Origin: Denitrificimonas caeni
Lineage (GTDB): Bacteria > Pseudomonadota > Gammaproteobacteria > Pseudomonadales > Pseudomonadaceae
Direction of reading: 5' to 3'
Assembly: GCF_905120345.1 (NCBI RefSeq)
Contig: NZ_CAJHOA010000001.1
Location: 496,001-560,000, forward strand
Length of the DNA stretch: 64,000 nt
Shown: one piece after another, positions 46,137 to 55,872 of the stretch
Numbering within the stretch: the first letter of the stretch is position 1
Layout: every line of letters starts with the position of its first letter
Made by a program: the position numbers and the translations under genes
Notes under the pieces: model-generated
What the model was told of the DNA's origin: nothing
The model's database searches: none
Seen by the model: only the letters and a program-made list of their open reading frames with translations

Positions 46137-46182
46137 TTGTTACTCACGCTTAATACTGTAACAGCATTAAGTTTTCCAAATA

Positions 46183-46258
46183 TGGGGTGGACGATGGGTT
46201 TCGAACCCACGACACCGGGAATCACAATCCCGTGCTCTACCAACTGAGCTACGCCCAC
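46183..46258 (-). tRNA. tRNA-His (GTG)
   Basis: A 76-nt tRNA on the minus strand: acceptor GTGGGCG/CGTCCAC, anticodon stem CGGGA/TCCCG with loop TTGTGAT (anticodon GTG), T arm GGGTTCGAAACCC and encoded CCA. The base before the acceptor is G and the discriminator is C, as required for the G-1 of tRNA-His. Confidence 0.97.
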
Positions 46259-46314
46259 CATATTGCGCCGTGCATATTACATGTAACTTACATCACTTAC
46301 AAGCTTCGCCTTAA

Positions 46315-46391
46315 TGGCGCGCCCGGCAGGATTCGAACCTGCGACCACCCGCTTAGAAGGCGGGTGCTCTATCCGACTGAGCTACGGGCGC
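46315..46391 (-). tRNA. tRNA-Arg (TCT)
   Basis: A 77-nt tRNA on the minus strand: acceptor GCGCCCG/CGGGCGC, anticodon stem CCCGC/GCGGG with loop CTTCTAA (anticodon TCT), T arm AGGTTCGAATCCT and encoded CCA. It is the first gene of the cluster and divergent from folD. Confidence 0.97.
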
Positions 46392-46660
46392 TTGTTGTCA
46401 TTACTATTAAAAGTAACTGACTCAAGGCTCGATTGCTGTCCAATATAACTTGTTCAGCTTTCGTATCCAGCTTCAGGCTGTACTGGGTAAGCGGGGCAAA
46501 TATTACAGAGCAGGCGACATGCCGTCAACCATTATTTTCAAAAGAATCAATTAGATAGTGATAAAGGATAAAATACTTCTCTCGCATCTTTGCCCCATGC
46601 CGCAGGTCATGCGAGAATAGCCTCATCTTTTTTACTAAAATTAGTATGGCTAATAACCTC

Positions 46661-47518
46661 ATGACAGCACAATTGATTGACGGCAAACAGATCGCCGCAG
46701 ATATTCGAGACACTATCGCCCAACAAGTACAAGCTCGCATTAACCAAGGTTTGCGTGCCCCGGGCCTAGCGGTGATTCTAGTCGGTAACGATCCCGCCTC
46801 TGAGGTGTATGTCGCACATAAACGTAAGGACTGTGAACAAGTTGGTTTTCAATCACAAGCCTACGATCTACCCGCCACTACTACGCAAGAAGAACTACTG
46901 AACTTAATCGATACACTGAATGCTGACAATTCGGTTGATGGGATTCTGGTGCAGTTACCCCTGCCCGCGCATCTTGATTCATCTCTACTGCTGGAGCGCA
47001 TCAACCCCAGCAAAGATGTTGATGGTTTTCACCCCTACAATGTCGGTCGTTTAGCCCAACGTATTCCTTTACTACGCTCATGCACGCCAAAAGGTATTAT
47101 GACTCTGCTTGAACATACAGGTGTAGACCTACACGGTTTAGATGCAGTCATTGTTGGAGCATCTAATATTGTTGGCCGCCCAATGGCGATGGAATTGCTG
47201 CTAGCAGGCTGCACCACAACGATTACTCACCGCTTCACTAAAGACTTAGAAAGCCATGTACGCCGTGCAGACCTCGTTGTCGTGGCAGTAGGTATTCCAA
47301 ACCTTGTTAAAGGCGAATGGATCAAGCCTGGCGCTGTGGTGATTGACGTCGGTATTAACCGCCAAGCCGATGGTAAGCTCGTAGGCGACGTGGGTTTTGA
47401 TGAGGCAATTAAACGCGCGTCTTGGATCACACCGGTTCCAGGTGGTGTCGGCCCAATGACCCGCGCCTGCTTACTGGAAAACACCTTGCAGGCCTGCGAA
47501 CAAGCAGAGCAACAGTAA
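46661..47518 (+). CDS. folD: Bifunctional methylenetetrahydrofolate dehydrogenase/cyclohydrolase FolD
   Basis: Interconverts 5,10-methylene-THF and 10-formyl-THF in one-carbon metabolism, using NADP. The product (285 residues from MTAQLIDGK) has the catalytic lysine in [11 protein letters not shown], the conserved [17 protein letters not shown]-binding [15 protein letters not shown], and the closing [22 protein letters not shown] 46646 would add five residues and has no better ribosome site; MTA matches the Pseudomonas N-terminus. It stands next to the tRNA cluster, an arrangement I recall in P. aeruginosa. Confidence 0.97.
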   Translation: MTAQLIDGKQIAADIRDTIAQQVQARINQGLRAPGLAVILVGNDPASEVYVAHKRKDCEQVGFQSQAYDLPATTTQEELLNLIDTLNADNSVDGILVQLPLPAHLDSSLLLERINPSKDVDGFHPYNVGRLAQRIPLLRSCTPKGIMTLLEHTGVDLHGLDAVIVGASNIVGRPMAMELLLAGCTTTITHRFTKDLESHVRRADLVVVAVGIPNLVKGEWIKPGAVVIDVGINRQADGKLVGDVGFDEAIKRASWITPVPGGVGPMTRACLLENTLQACEQAEQQ

Positions 47519-47553
47519 GTACTGTACCGTCTAACTGCGCTACAGATCAGCTC

Positions 47554-47597
47554 AGTGGCTTTATCTGCTAGTTTTTATAACGACAGATAAAGCCACT
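47554..47597. terminator. Hairpin between folD and serine hydrolase gene
   Basis: A perfect 14-bp inverted repeat (AGTGGCTTTATCTG / CAGATAAAGCCACT) with a 16-base loop lies between convergent genes ending at 47518 and 47599. Flanking T runs are weak, but the loop contains TTTTT; it probably serves both as 3' end signal and stabiliser. Confidence 0.6.
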
Positions 47598-47598
47598 C

Positions 47599-48744
47599 TC
47601 ATAAGCATTTTTTCAGCATCGCATTAATTTTTTGCACACGCGGATCCATCAATACGCTAGCTCCTAAGCTATTGGTAACGAAGGCCACACTCAGTTCGCG
47701 CTCTGGATCAGCGCAGCCCAACGTACCGCCTGCTCCAGGATGACCAAAGCTGCGCTGACCTAAAGCATAGCTGGCTGGTAGCTCATCAGACTGCTCTAGC
47801 ATACAACCCAAACCAAAACGCGTTTTCGTCAACAAGGTTAAATCCATGCCCGCACTCTGCTCTGTGAGCATTTCACTAAGCATCTCACTGTCCAGTAATT
47901 TGCCTTGCAACAATCCAGTATAAAAGCCAGCTAAACCCCGTGCAGTACTGTGTGCATTTGCTGCCGGCTGCTGCATTTGCCGCCACTCAAGCTTATTAGT
48001 GCTGGTCATCATCGATGGTGGATTGGCAAAAGCCTTTGCCGTCATACCTTGCGGATTACTACCGATATTTTGCATGAGCCGCAACGAAGCAGCATCACCG
48101 AAAGCGCCCTTCATACGCATTACATCGCCAACCTGTGGCAATTGCTGATCCGTCAATCCCAGATAAAGCTCTAACTGCAACGGCTCAGCAATACGTCTAG
48201 CAATCGCCTCACCCGGCTCACACCCTTCAATGCGGCGAATCAACTCACCGACTAGCCAACCATAGGTCATTGGCGCATAGCCATGGGCAGTACCAGGTGT
48301 CCACCACGGCGGCGTATTCTGCACAGCGCCAATCATTTGCTCCCAGTCGTAAAGCGCTTCAGACGCAAGTGGCTCAAGTAGCGCGGGCACTCCCGCTTGA
48401 TGACTAAGCACATGACGCAGAGTAATTCGCCGCTTACCCTGCATGGCAAACTCTGGCCAATATTCAGCCAGCGGCATATCCAACTGCAAACGACCTTCCG
48501 CCACCAACTGCAACACCACCACTGCGGCAATCGGTTTTCCACTGGAAAAAATATTAATTAAGGTATCACGCTGCCACAGCTGCTCAGAATGGCGATCAAG
48601 CACCCCACCCCACACATCCAGCACAGTCTCCCCAGCAATCTGCACACATAAAGCAGCACCGCGCTGCTCCGGCTCTTCCAAGAGCTGCGTAAACACATCA
48701 AGAACATTTGAAAATGCACTGTCGCTGCTGCCATCAATATGCAT
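47599..48744 (-). CDS. Serine hydrolase, beta-lactamase/EstB family
   Basis: A 381-residue class C beta-lactamase-like protein, more likely an esterase or peptidase than an antibiotic resistance enzyme. It has the SxxK motif FSSGK (Ser67, Lys70), the tyrosine region GYAPMTYGWLVGEL and the HPGAGG-type C-terminal motif SFGHPGAGGTLG. No secretion signal is visible, which agrees with cytoplasmic EstB-like esterases. It lies 28 bases after the dinG stop on the same strand. Confidence 0.88.
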   Translation of the reverse strand: MHIDGSSDSAFSNVLDVFTQLLEEPEQRGAALCVQIAGETVLDVWGGVLDRHSEQLWQRDTLINIFSSGKPIAAVVVLQLVAEGRLQLDMPLAEYWPEFAMQGKRRITLRHVLSHQAGVPALLEPLASEALYDWEQMIGAVQNTPPWWTPGTAHGYAPMTYGWLVGELIRRIEGCEPGEAIARRIAEPLQLELYLGLTDQQLPQVGDVMRMKGAFGDAASLRLMQNIGSNPQGMTAKAFANPPSMMTSTNKLEWRQMQQPAANAHSTARGLAGFYTGLLQGKLLDSEMLSEMLTEQSAGMDLTLLTKTRFGLGCMLEQSDELPASYALGQRSFGHPGAGGTLGCADPERELSVAFVTNSLGASVLMDPRVQKINAMLKKCL

Positions 48745-48772
48745 ACTGACCTCTATTTATAACAGTGAATAC

Positions 48773-50917
48773 TTAATCAATTTCGCGTCGAAACGGTGGT
48801 AATGAATTTAGGATAGCCTTGCCATAACGCTGAGTCACTAAGCGGCGGTCTAATAAGGTGACGCTACCAATATCTTGCTCATTACGCAGTAAACGTCCGC
48901 ACGCTTGAATTAAGCGCAACGAAGCATCAGGCACGGCAATTTCCATAAATGGATTACCTCCACGCGCCTCAATCCACTCAGAGAGCGCAGCCTCAACCGG
49001 ATCATCCGGCACGGCAAAGGGAATCTTAGCAATCACCACATGCTGACAATAAGCACCAGGCAAATCGATACCCTCAGCAAAACTGGCCAAACCAAACAAC
49101 ACGCTAACATGGCCTTTATCAATCTGCGCCTTATGCTTTGCTAGGGTTTCTTGACGTGATAAGCCTCCCTGAATCAACACACGTTTACGCCACTCAGCAT
49201 CGACGCCAGAAAACACGTCTTGCATTTGTCGCCGTGAGGAAAACAGTACCAAGCTACCTTGCGCACCTTCTAATATAGCGGCTATTTCTCGAATAATCGC
49301 TTGCGTATGCGCCTCAGAGTCACGTGGATCTGCGCGTAAATCAGGCACCCGCAAGACACCCGCCTCTGCATAGTTAAACGGACTGGGCACCACAGTTTTT
49401 TTCGAATCAAAAGGCAAGCCAGCACGCATATTAAAACGGTCAAATTTACCCAGCGCAGTTAAAGTTGCTGAGGTGACCAGCGCACCATGTGCGACATTCC
49501 ATAAATGCCGACGTAAGGTTTCAGCAGCAAGAATAGGACTAGCATTGACTTCAATATCAAAGGCCCCTCCGCCATCGGCCAAAGATAACCAACGCGCCAT
49601 TGGCGGGCTTTTCTCTGGATCCTCGGCAGTGAAGGCTGACCATAACTCTTGATTATTTTCCGAGCGCGCCAAGAGACTACCAAAGAGCGGATACCATTCT
49701 TCGGCCTGATGACTGGGCACACTCAACCCAGGCTCACCATCCATCGCTTTCTTTAACAGTTCAGTCACACGACTGAAAATGTCAGTTAATTTAACAAATT
49801 CTTTTTTCAGCTCAATGCCCAACTCAGCCAATTCTGTAGGAATCACGCCGCCAACAAAACGGTAGCGTGGCTTCTCATAGCTATCTGGATCATGATTGGG
49901 GCGAAAATCAGCTAACTGCTCACACAACGTAAACATAAACTGCATCTGTGTGCGCAAGTTTTTCGCCAACTCTGGAACCGCTTCCAATAAACGACCGAAC
50001 TCGCCTGGCAAAGGGGTTTGTGCCAATAAGCGGGTCAGGTTTTTATCCACTTGTGACAACCAGTCAGCAGTGGAACGTAAGCGGGTAAAATGAGCGAAGT
50101 GACCAATAGCTTTATCAGGTAAGTGATGGCCTTCGTCAAAGACATAAATAGTTTCGCGTGGATCAGGCAGCACTGCACCACCACCAAGGGCTAAATCGGC
50201 CAAAACCATATCGTGATTGGTGACAATCACATCGACTTTGGTCATACCTTCACGAGCTTTATAAAAAGAACACTGCTGAAAGTTGCCACAATGACGGCCC
50301 GTGCACTGAGTATGATCGGTGGTCACCCGTGACCACGTGACATCCTCAAGTACTTGCGGCCAGCTATCCCGATCACCGTCCCAGCGATTGCTGGCGAGCT
50401 TATTAATCATCTCAGTGAAGAGCTTTTCACTGTCACTGTCCACTTCAATATGAAAACCATCATCAGCAAATAACTGCGCGGTGGCCTGCTCAGCCTCTCC
50501 GTGCTGAGATAATGCATCCAATTTAGATAAGCACAAATAGCGTCCACGGCCTTTGGCTAAGGCATAAGTAAAATTCAAGCCACTGTTTTTAATAATATCG
50601 GGTAAGTCTTTATCCACAATCTGTTCTTGCAACGCAACTGTCGCCGTAGCAATCACTAAACGCTTACCTGCTGCTCGCGCTGCGGGAATTGCCGCCAAAC
50701 TATAGGCGACTGTTTTACCAGTACCGGTCCCGGCCTCAATCGCCACCACGGCTGGATCTCCAGAGCGCTTACCCTCTTCGTCCACCGCAATATTGCCCAA
50801 AGCTTTCGCCACTTCAGCAATCATTAGGCGTTGACCATAGCGCGCCTTAAGCCCTTTCTGATCCAAAAAGCGCGTGTAAGCACTTTGAATAGTATTTTTT
50901 AATTCGTCGCTGAGCAT
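48773..50917 (-). CDS. dinG: ATP-dependent DNA helicase DinG
   Basis: Superfamily 2 5'-3' helicase of the XPD group that resolves R-loops and D-loops after damage. The 714 residues include Walker A IEAGTGTGKTVAYSLA, the Fe-S cluster cysteines (RGRYLCLSKL, then CTGRHCGNFQQC), the DEAH-type box VFDEGHHL, motif VTSATL and motif VI CGRLLRNEQD. ATG 50917 is divergent from the YchJ-like gene at 51012. No SOS box was recognised in the short intergenic stretch. Confidence 0.95.
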   Translation of the reverse strand: MLSDELKNTIQSAYTRFLDQKGLKARYGQRLMIAEVAKALGNIAVDEEGKRSGDPAVVAIEAGTGTGKTVAYSLAAIPAARAAGKRLVIATATVALQEQIVDKDLPDIIKNSGLNFTYALAKGRGRYLCLSKLDALSQHGEAEQATAQLFADDGFHIEVDSDSEKLFTEMINKLASNRWDGDRDSWPQVLEDVTWSRVTTDHTQCTGRHCGNFQQCSFYKAREGMTKVDVIVTNHDMVLADLALGGGAVLPDPRETIYVFDEGHHLPDKAIGHFAHFTRLRSTADWLSQVDKNLTRLLAQTPLPGEFGRLLEAVPELAKNLRTQMQFMFTLCEQLADFRPNHDPDSYEKPRYRFVGGVIPTELAELGIELKKEFVKLTDIFSRVTELLKKAMDGEPGLSVPSHQAEEWYPLFGSLLARSENNQELWSAFTAEDPEKSPPMARWLSLADGGGAFDIEVNASPILAAETLRRHLWNVAHGALVTSATLTALGKFDRFNMRAGLPFDSKKTVVPSPFNYAEAGVLRVPDLRADPRDSEAHTQAIIREIAAILEGAQGSLVLFSSRRQMQDVFSGVDAEWRKRVLIQGGLSRQETLAKHKAQIDKGHVSVLFGLASFAEGIDLPGAYCQHVVIAKIPFAVPDDPVEAALSEWIEARGGNPFMEIAVPDASLRLIQACGRLLRNEQDIGSVTLLDRRLVTQRYGKAILNSLPPFRREID

Positions 50918-51011
50918 GCTGCATCCACTTTTTCGAACTGTATGTTTGTTCAGTACCCACCTAAAAACGTATAATAGTCTGTTTATACGCTTTATGCTCT
51001 ACGGATTACCT

Positions 51012-51482
51012 ATGACTGCTATTTTGTCCTGCCCATGCACCTCTAATGTGGCCTATCAAGAGTGTTGCGGCCGCTACCATAACGGAGCACTTGCAGCTTC
51101 GGCACACAGCTTAATGCGAGCGCGCTACAGCGCGTATGCACAACACAATATTGAGTTTATAAAAAGCACCAGTTTACCGAGCCAGCAAGCACAACTCGAC
51201 ATGCGGTCAATCGCAGAGTGGAGCCAAAACAGTCAGTGGTTAGGCTTGAATGTTATCGCAGAAAGAGTGGCGCAGGATCAGCGGCATGCCACTGTTGAGT
51301 TTATTGCACACTGGCAAGATGCAGAAGGCCGCCATCAGCATCAAGAAACATCATTATTTATCAAGCCTGCTGAGCGCTGGTATTTTTACGACCCCAATGT
51401 GCCATTACGCGCAGAACGCAATGCATCATGCCCTTGCGGTAGCGGCTTAAAATTCAAAAAATGCTGCGCGCCTTATCTCTAA
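51012..51482 (+). CDS. YchJ-like SEC-C motif protein (UPF0225)
   Basis: A 156-residue protein starting MTAILSCPCTSNVAYQECCG and ending ASCPCGSGLKFKKCCAPYL, so it carries a zinc-binding SEC-C-like motif at each end with a YchJ middle domain (LMRARYSAY, AIFRHW-like WQDAEGRHQHQE). I chose ATG 51012 on homology and the nearby GGA; the frame extends upstream to 50916 but reads through the dinG promoter. It may act as a metal-binding accessory to protein export or quality control; the role is not known. Confidence 0.88.
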   Translation: MTAILSCPCTSNVAYQECCGRYHNGALAASAHSLMRARYSAYAQHNIEFIKSTSLPSQQAQLDMRSIAEWSQNSQWLGLNVIAERVAQDQRHATVEFIAHWQDAEGRHQHQETSLFIKPAERWYFYDPNVPLRAERNASCPCGSGLKFKKCCAPYL

Positions 51483-51517
51483 ATAGGACAAAACAGTTGC
51501 AGATGCGTAAAACTTTT

Positions 51518-52066
51518 TTATTCATCCAACAACTCAAAATGTGTGGTATCCGGCGCTATCTCAGTTTTCACACGAGACAGTTGTCCCATATCGCTGCCCA
51601 CTGGCGCTAGGCTAATGGCTGACAAATCTAACTCCGGCGCAGGCGTTTCTACAGGTGCAGGTTGCAAGTCATCACCCAGAGGCGCGATACCAAAATCTGG
51701 CGCCTGCACATTAGCAAAAGCGGCCATATACTCATCACGCGGCGTCACCTGCAGCATGGCAAAGCCGTCCGTAGTCTCAGACTCTGTCATCGTTTCTTCT
51801 GCGGGTAAGCCTGGAGTAATTTTTTCTATGCTTTGCTCATACAGATCACGCACCTCAAGCACTGCGCCTGCACGCTCAAAGGCTGCCTGATACTTAGCCA
51901 AACCAAGGGCATCCACACCTTTTTTAATGACTACACGCTGACCTGAAAAAAGACGCGTCAGTAACGCAGCATCGGCTTGAAACACGCGAGCAATGGCTGC
52001 CTTAACCTGCTCAAGTTCAGCACCGGGAAGTATTTGCCCGGAAAAAGCAATTTCGAACTGTTGCAT
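51518..52066 (-). CDS. Conserved protein with N-terminal domain of unknown function
   Basis: A 182-residue protein whose first 75 residues (MQQFEIAFSGQILPGAELEQ, then LFSGQRVVIKKGVDALGLAK and AAFERAGAVLEV) form a small alpha/beta domain that I recall at the N-terminus of several Pseudomonas membrane proteins (DUF805- or RDD-type). Here no membrane domain follows; instead there is an acidic, proline-rich low-complexity region. GAGG lies 7 bases before ATG 52066, which decides the start over 52087. Function unknown. Confidence 0.7.
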   Translation of the reverse strand: MQQFEIAFSGQILPGAELEQVKAAIARVFQADAALLTRLFSGQRVVIKKGVDALGLAKYQAAFERAGAVLEVRDLYEQSIEKITPGLPAEETMTESETTDGFAMLQVTPRDEYMAAFANVQAPDFGIAPLGDDLQPAPVETPAPELDLSAISLAPVGSDMGQLSRVKTEIAPDTTHFELLDE

Positions 52067-52199
52067 ACCCAACCCTCTATGATTCATGATTCACGTAGCA
52101 ATGTAATTGATATCTCTTAAGTAAACAGGCACTGTTTGTGTTTTATTTACTCTGCATAACATTTGCTTGCTACACTGCCGTGAGATTTGGAGTTAATCA

Positions 52200-52697
52200 A
52201 TGGATTATTTGGCAACTATAAAAAAAACATCGGCACTCTTAGCATTATTAGCTTTATTAAGTTCGCTGGGCGGCTGTTCTACTTGGTTCAGCAGCGGCTT
52301 TCAAAAACCTGATATACAACTGGTCGATGTTGAACTGGTACACGCTAAATTATTGGAGCAGCAATTTATTTTACACTTTCGTGTCGATAACCCAAACTCA
52401 CAAAGTTTGCCAATGCGCAGTATTAACTACCGTATCTTGCTAAACGACACGCCTTTAGCCACAGGCAGCAATAACCAATGGCTAACAGTGCCGGCCAATA
52501 GTTATTCGTATTTTAAAATACCGGTACACACTAATCTATGGCGACACATGAAAGTTATTGTCCGTATGTTAGAAAAGCCTGATCAGCCGATCCATTATGC
52601 ACTGCATGCTGATGTGAAAACCGGACTTTTATTCAGCAAAACAATCAATATCCTGCGTCACGGTGATATCATTCCCGGCGACTATATTCGCGAGTAA
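52200..52697 (+). CDS. LEA type 2 (WHy domain) lipoprotein
   Basis: A 165-residue protein with a signal sequence and lipobox LGGC (cysteine at about residue 27), so it is predicted to be lipid-anchored in the envelope. The rest matches a Water-stress/Hypersensitive-response LEA_2 domain ([48 protein letters not shown]). Such lipoproteins occur widely in Pseudomonas with no settled role. It precedes the small SEC-C gene by 5 bases, suggesting joint transcription. Confidence 0.85.
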   Translation: MDYLATIKKTSALLALLALLSSLGGCSTWFSSGFQKPDIQLVDVELVHAKLLEQQFILHFRVDNPNSQSLPMRSINYRILLNDTPLATGSNNQWLTVPANSYSYFKIPVHTNLWRHMKVIVRMLEKPDQPIHYALHADVKTGLLFSKTINILRHGDIIPGDYIRE

Positions 52698-52702
52698 TTG
52701 TT

Positions 52703-52900
52703 ATGTCTTCTACAGAACACGTTCACGGCCCTGACTGCCAACATGATCACCAAGAGCACGTGCCAACTGCGCATGTACACGGCCCACACTGCGGTCATGC
52801 ACAGCAAGAGCCTGTGCGCAATCCACTAAAAGAAATTGGTCGCAACGATCCATGTCCATGCGACAGTGGTAAGAAATACAAAAAATGCCACGGTGCTTAA
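52703..52900 (+). CDS. Small SEC-C metal-binding protein
   Basis: A 65-residue protein with histidine-rich repeats ([15 protein letters not shown], then [14 protein letters not shown]) followed by a C-terminal SEC-C motif ([20 protein letters not shown]). Both halves are probable zinc- or other metal-binding elements. It follows the LEA-type lipoprotein by 5 bases. Proteins of this size ending in SEC-C are common in gammaproteobacteria, but function is not known. Confidence 0.85.
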   Translation: MSSTEHVHGPDCQHDHQEHVPTAHVHGPHCGHAQQEPVRNPLKEIGRNDPCPCDSGKKYKKCHGA

Positions 52901-52901
52901 T

Positions 52902-53348
52902 GTGCAGACACTCTCAAGTATCTGGCTGATTGCTGCTGTTGTTTGCATTCTAGGACTGGCCGTCTACGCGACTGTATTGTGGCGCCGAGTTGGACAAGCA
53001 GAACAACAACGCAAGCAACAATACGCTGAACAAAAGCGCCAGCGCCATGATGATTTAATTGTTTTGGCTAACGGTTTTTTAAGCGAGCAAATGCCTTGGG
53101 CTGAAGGCTGTATTCGCATCAAAGTGATTCTCGATCATTATGACTCGAAGGTGGCCATGCACCCAGATTACCAAGTCCTGCAGACTGTCTTTAGCGCAAC
53201 CGAGCATATCCCTACGCATGATGCCTGGCGCAAACTCAGCAGCACAGAAAAGCAGACGTTTATGCAACTGCTCAACGAACTCGAACAGCAACACAAACAA
53301 GACTCAATAAAAGTGGTGCAACAACTGCTCAATCACCTGCGCGGTTAA
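52902..53348 (+). CDS. DUF2489-like membrane-anchored protein
   Basis: A 148-residue protein with an N-terminal span (QTLSSIWLIAAVVCILGLAV) and a soluble helical domain (LSEQMPWAEGCIRIKVILDH). It has no ATG start; GTG 52902, just after the SEC-C stop, gives MQTLSS in place of V and suits the DUF2489 family N-terminus, while GTG 52893 is an alternative. The frame opens further upstream inside the SEC-C gene but encodes nothing family-like. It ends with a 4-base overlap against the convergent rmuC. Confidence 0.75.
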   Translation: MQTLSSIWLIAAVVCILGLAVYATVLWRRVGQAEQQRKQQYAEQKRQRHDDLIVLANGFLSEQMPWAEGCIRIKVILDHYDSKVAMHPDYQVLQTVFSATEHIPTHDAWRKLSSTEKQTFMQLLNELEQQHKQDSIKVVQQLLNHLRG

Positions 53349-54901
53349 TCAGCAGTTTCAGCATCGCGGTTATGGGTCAACTCCAGTCGTGCGCGGTCTT
53401 GCCATTGCTCCGCAATCTCGGTTTTGACCGCCACACCCAACTGCTGAAAATCACTGGCTTGTTTAATCAAATTACCGCGCCCGCTCACCAGCTGGTCACA
53501 GGCTTTGCGGTAAGCCTCTTGCGCTCGATCCAAACTATTGCCAATGCCATCCATACTGCCCAAAAAGATCCGCAACTTGTCGTACACTTTACTGGCACGC
53601 TCAGCCAGCTCTGCAGTACTGCGGCTTTGCTCTTCAAAACGCCATAACTGACGGACAATGGTTAAACTGGCCAACAAGGTACTGGGCGTGGCAATTAAAA
53701 TATTTTGCTCAATAGCGCGCTGCAATAAGCCTTCATCAGCCCGCATCGCATCAGCAAAAGCTGACTCGATTGGCACAAACATAAACACCATATCCGGCGC
53801 ATTCAGACCAGGTAACGCCGCATAATCACGCTCAGCGAGCTCAGCAACACGTGCCGAAAATGCACTGACATGCTCAATCAACGCTTGCGCACGTAACGTC
53901 TCATCCTCAGCATTGACGTAACGTAAATAGGCATTGAGTGAAACCTTAGCATCAATGACTAAGTGTTTATTCTGCGGCAAATAAATGATGGCGTCGGGAC
54001 GCTTACGCCCTTCACTGGTCGTAAAACTCACCTCGCGAGCAAAATCCTTGCCCAACTGCAAGCCGGCACGCTCCAGCACGTTCTCTAAAATCAGCTCTCC
54101 CCAATTACCTTGAGTTTTTTTCTGGCCTCGTAAGGCACTACTCAACTCATGGGCTTCTTGGGTGATTTGTTGATTAAGCTCCTTCAACTGCAAAAGCTGC
54201 TGCTGTAAGGAGGCTTGTTGCTGCACATCTTTATGATGAATATCTTCAACCTTCTGCCGAAACCCATCAATTTGCTCACGAAAAGGTTTTAACATGGCTT
54301 CTAAGGATTGTTGACTGCTTTGCGTTAATGACTGGCCACGGGCGTCAAAAATCTGTGTTGCCAATTGCTCAAATTCTAACTTTAACTGCTCACGGCTGTC
54401 TTTAAGCAATTGCTGCTGCTCAAGCAGATGCTGCTCTTTTTGCGCACTTAAACCGCGCAATGAAGAAAAATCTTGTTGCAACTGCTGATGATCCTGCTGC
54501 AACTTAAAGTAGAGCGCGCGCTGCTCGGCCGAGACTTTCTCACCTAGCACTTGTTGCTCTTTAAGCTCACGGTAACCCGCTCGCGCCGCATCAGCCACAC
54601 CTCGCCCTTGCAATAACTGTTCGTGTAAGGCGCTATTCTCGATTTTTAACTGCTGATAGTCAGTTTGACGTTGCTGTAATTGCGCATGCAGTTGATCTTG
54701 CTGACTCGCCAGCACTTGTAAACCAACATCCTGTTGATGTAACTCTTCTTGAACTGCAGTCACCTTAGCCTGCTTATCAATAAGCTGCTGCTGCAAATGT
54801 TGCGCGCGGATAAACTGTTGTAACGTAACGCCTAACATAACCACCGCGGCAAGTAACGGCGCAGCATACTGGCCAAGTTCTGCTACAGTTAAGCCGAACA
54901 T
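53345..54901 (-). CDS. rmuC: DNA recombination protein RmuC
   Basis: A 518-residue protein that limits inversions at short repeats in E. coli; probably a nuclease-like factor. It has an N-terminal span (residues 10-29), a long coiled coil (about residues 35-250, glutamine-rich) and the RmuC domain (GNWGELILENVLERAGLQLG, then GRKRPDAIIYLPQNKHLVID with the PD-(D/E)xK-like residues). Its start overlaps the amidotransferase stop by 13 bases. Confidence 0.92.
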   Translation of the reverse strand: MFGLTVAELGQYAAPLLAAVVMLGVTLQQFIRAQHLQQQLIDKQAKVTAVQEELHQQDVGLQVLASQQDQLHAQLQQRQTDYQQLKIENSALHEQLLQGRGVADAARAGYRELKEQQVLGEKVSAEQRALYFKLQQDHQQLQQDFSSLRGLSAQKEQHLLEQQQLLKDSREQLKLEFEQLATQIFDARGQSLTQSSQQSLEAMLKPFREQIDGFRQKVEDIHHKDVQQQASLQQQLLQLKELNQQITQEAHELSSALRGQKKTQGNWGELILENVLERAGLQLGKDFAREVSFTTSEGRKRPDAIIYLPQNKHLVIDAKVSLNAYLRYVNAEDETLRAQALIEHVSAFSARVAELAERDYAALPGLNAPDMVFMFVPIESAFADAMRADEGLLQRAIEQNILIATPSTLLASLTIVRQLWRFEEQSRSTAELAERASKVYDKLRIFLGSMDGIGNSLDRAQEAYRKACDQLVSGRGNLIKQASDFQQLGVAVKTEIAEQWQDRARLELTHNRDAETAD

Positions 54902-55671
54902 AAGCGATCTCTTAACACACTGACAGACTGCTCAATTGCTGCAGTTTGACCGTGCGCCTTTTGCCCCGCTCGGATAAAGCACAACATCCATTGCGCAACA
55001 GTTTGACCATCGTGATCATGTACCAAGCTCTGACAAGCACTCTGATACTCTTGCGGACAGTAAATAGACTGACGCAACTGCAACAGACCTCTAGAAAAAT
55101 CTTGAGTAAACTCAGGATGCCCCTGAAAGCACAACACCTGTTTATCTAAAATAAAAGCTGCGTTTTTACAAAAATCACTGCTGGCTAATAATGAAGCACC
55201 CGTCGGCAGGGCCGTGACTTGATCACGATGACTGATCAATAACTGAAACTCATCAGCCGCTGCAGGCAACCATTCAGGCTTATGCTCTAGACGGTAACGA
55301 TGCACACCAAGCCCCCAGCCTTTACTGGAGCGCTGGGTATCACCCCCTAAAACCAATGCAAGAATTTGATGACCAAAGCAAATACCTAGCAACAGATCAC
55401 CCTGCACAAAACGTACACGTAAATAATCCCGCAAGGTAACAATCCAGGGGTCATTGGCAAATGAGTCGGCTTTACTGCCAGTCACCAGATAGGCATCAAA
55501 CTGTTGGCTAAGCTGAGGGTATTCCCCTCTTACAACATTGAATATCTGACAATCGACTTGGGGATCTTGCGTAGCAAATAGTTGTTTAAACATCTGCCCA
55601 AAACCAATAAAAGCATCCTGCATCGTCGGATGCAAATCATCCGCTTCTAAAATACATATTCGTAAGATCAT
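54889..55671 (-). CDS. Class I glutamine amidotransferase-like protein
   Basis: A 260-residue GATase-domain protein with the nucleophile elbow LLGICFGHQILALVLGG (catalytic Cys), the His-Glu pair in FQGHPEFTQDFSRG, and VTGSKADSFANDPW near the N-terminus. It lacks a synthetase domain, so it resembles the stand-alone GMP-synthase-like GATases (YfeJ/GuaA-like) used to hydrolyse gamma-glutamyl compounds. The substrate is unknown. It precedes rmuC with an overlap, so they may be cotranscribed. Confidence 0.87.
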   Translation of the reverse strand: MILRICILEADDLHPTMQDAFIGFGQMFKQLFATQDPQVDCQIFNVVRGEYPQLSQQFDAYLVTGSKADSFANDPWIVTLRDYLRVRFVQGDLLLGICFGHQILALVLGGDTQRSSKGWGLGVHRYRLEHKPEWLPAAADEFQLLISHRDQVTALPTGASLLASSDFCKNAAFILDKQVLCFQGHPEFTQDFSRGLLQLRQSIYCPQEYQSACQSLVHDHDGQTVAQWMLCFIRAGQKAHGQTAAIEQSVSVLRDRLCSA

Positions 55672-55795
55672 GCATGCACCTCAAAACAACTGATCAAACA
55701 CACAGTATAGAATACCTCAGATAGGGCTCGCCGTTGCAAATAAACCAGCGCACAGCAGCCTAGCACAGTATTTAATGGTGGATTTTAAAACAAAA

Positions 55796-55827
55796 AAACC
55801 GATTCAACCTTACAGTCGAATCGGTTT
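55796..55827 (-). terminator. Terminator of the DEAD-box helicase gene
   Basis: AAACCGATTC and GAATCGGTTT form a 10-bp stem with a 12-base loop; on the minus strand the 3' arm continues into TTTTTTTG. It lies 46 bases after the helicase stop. Confidence 0.82.
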
Positions 55828-55872
55828 AATTTAAGCAATCAATGCCTCAGCATTATCAGCTCATAACCAGTA

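Noticed and set aside
46187-46420. 77-codon plus-strand frame across tRNA-His and tRNA-Arg
   Set aside because: Also the antisense reading of tRNAs (PGRIRTCD pattern); no ribosome site.
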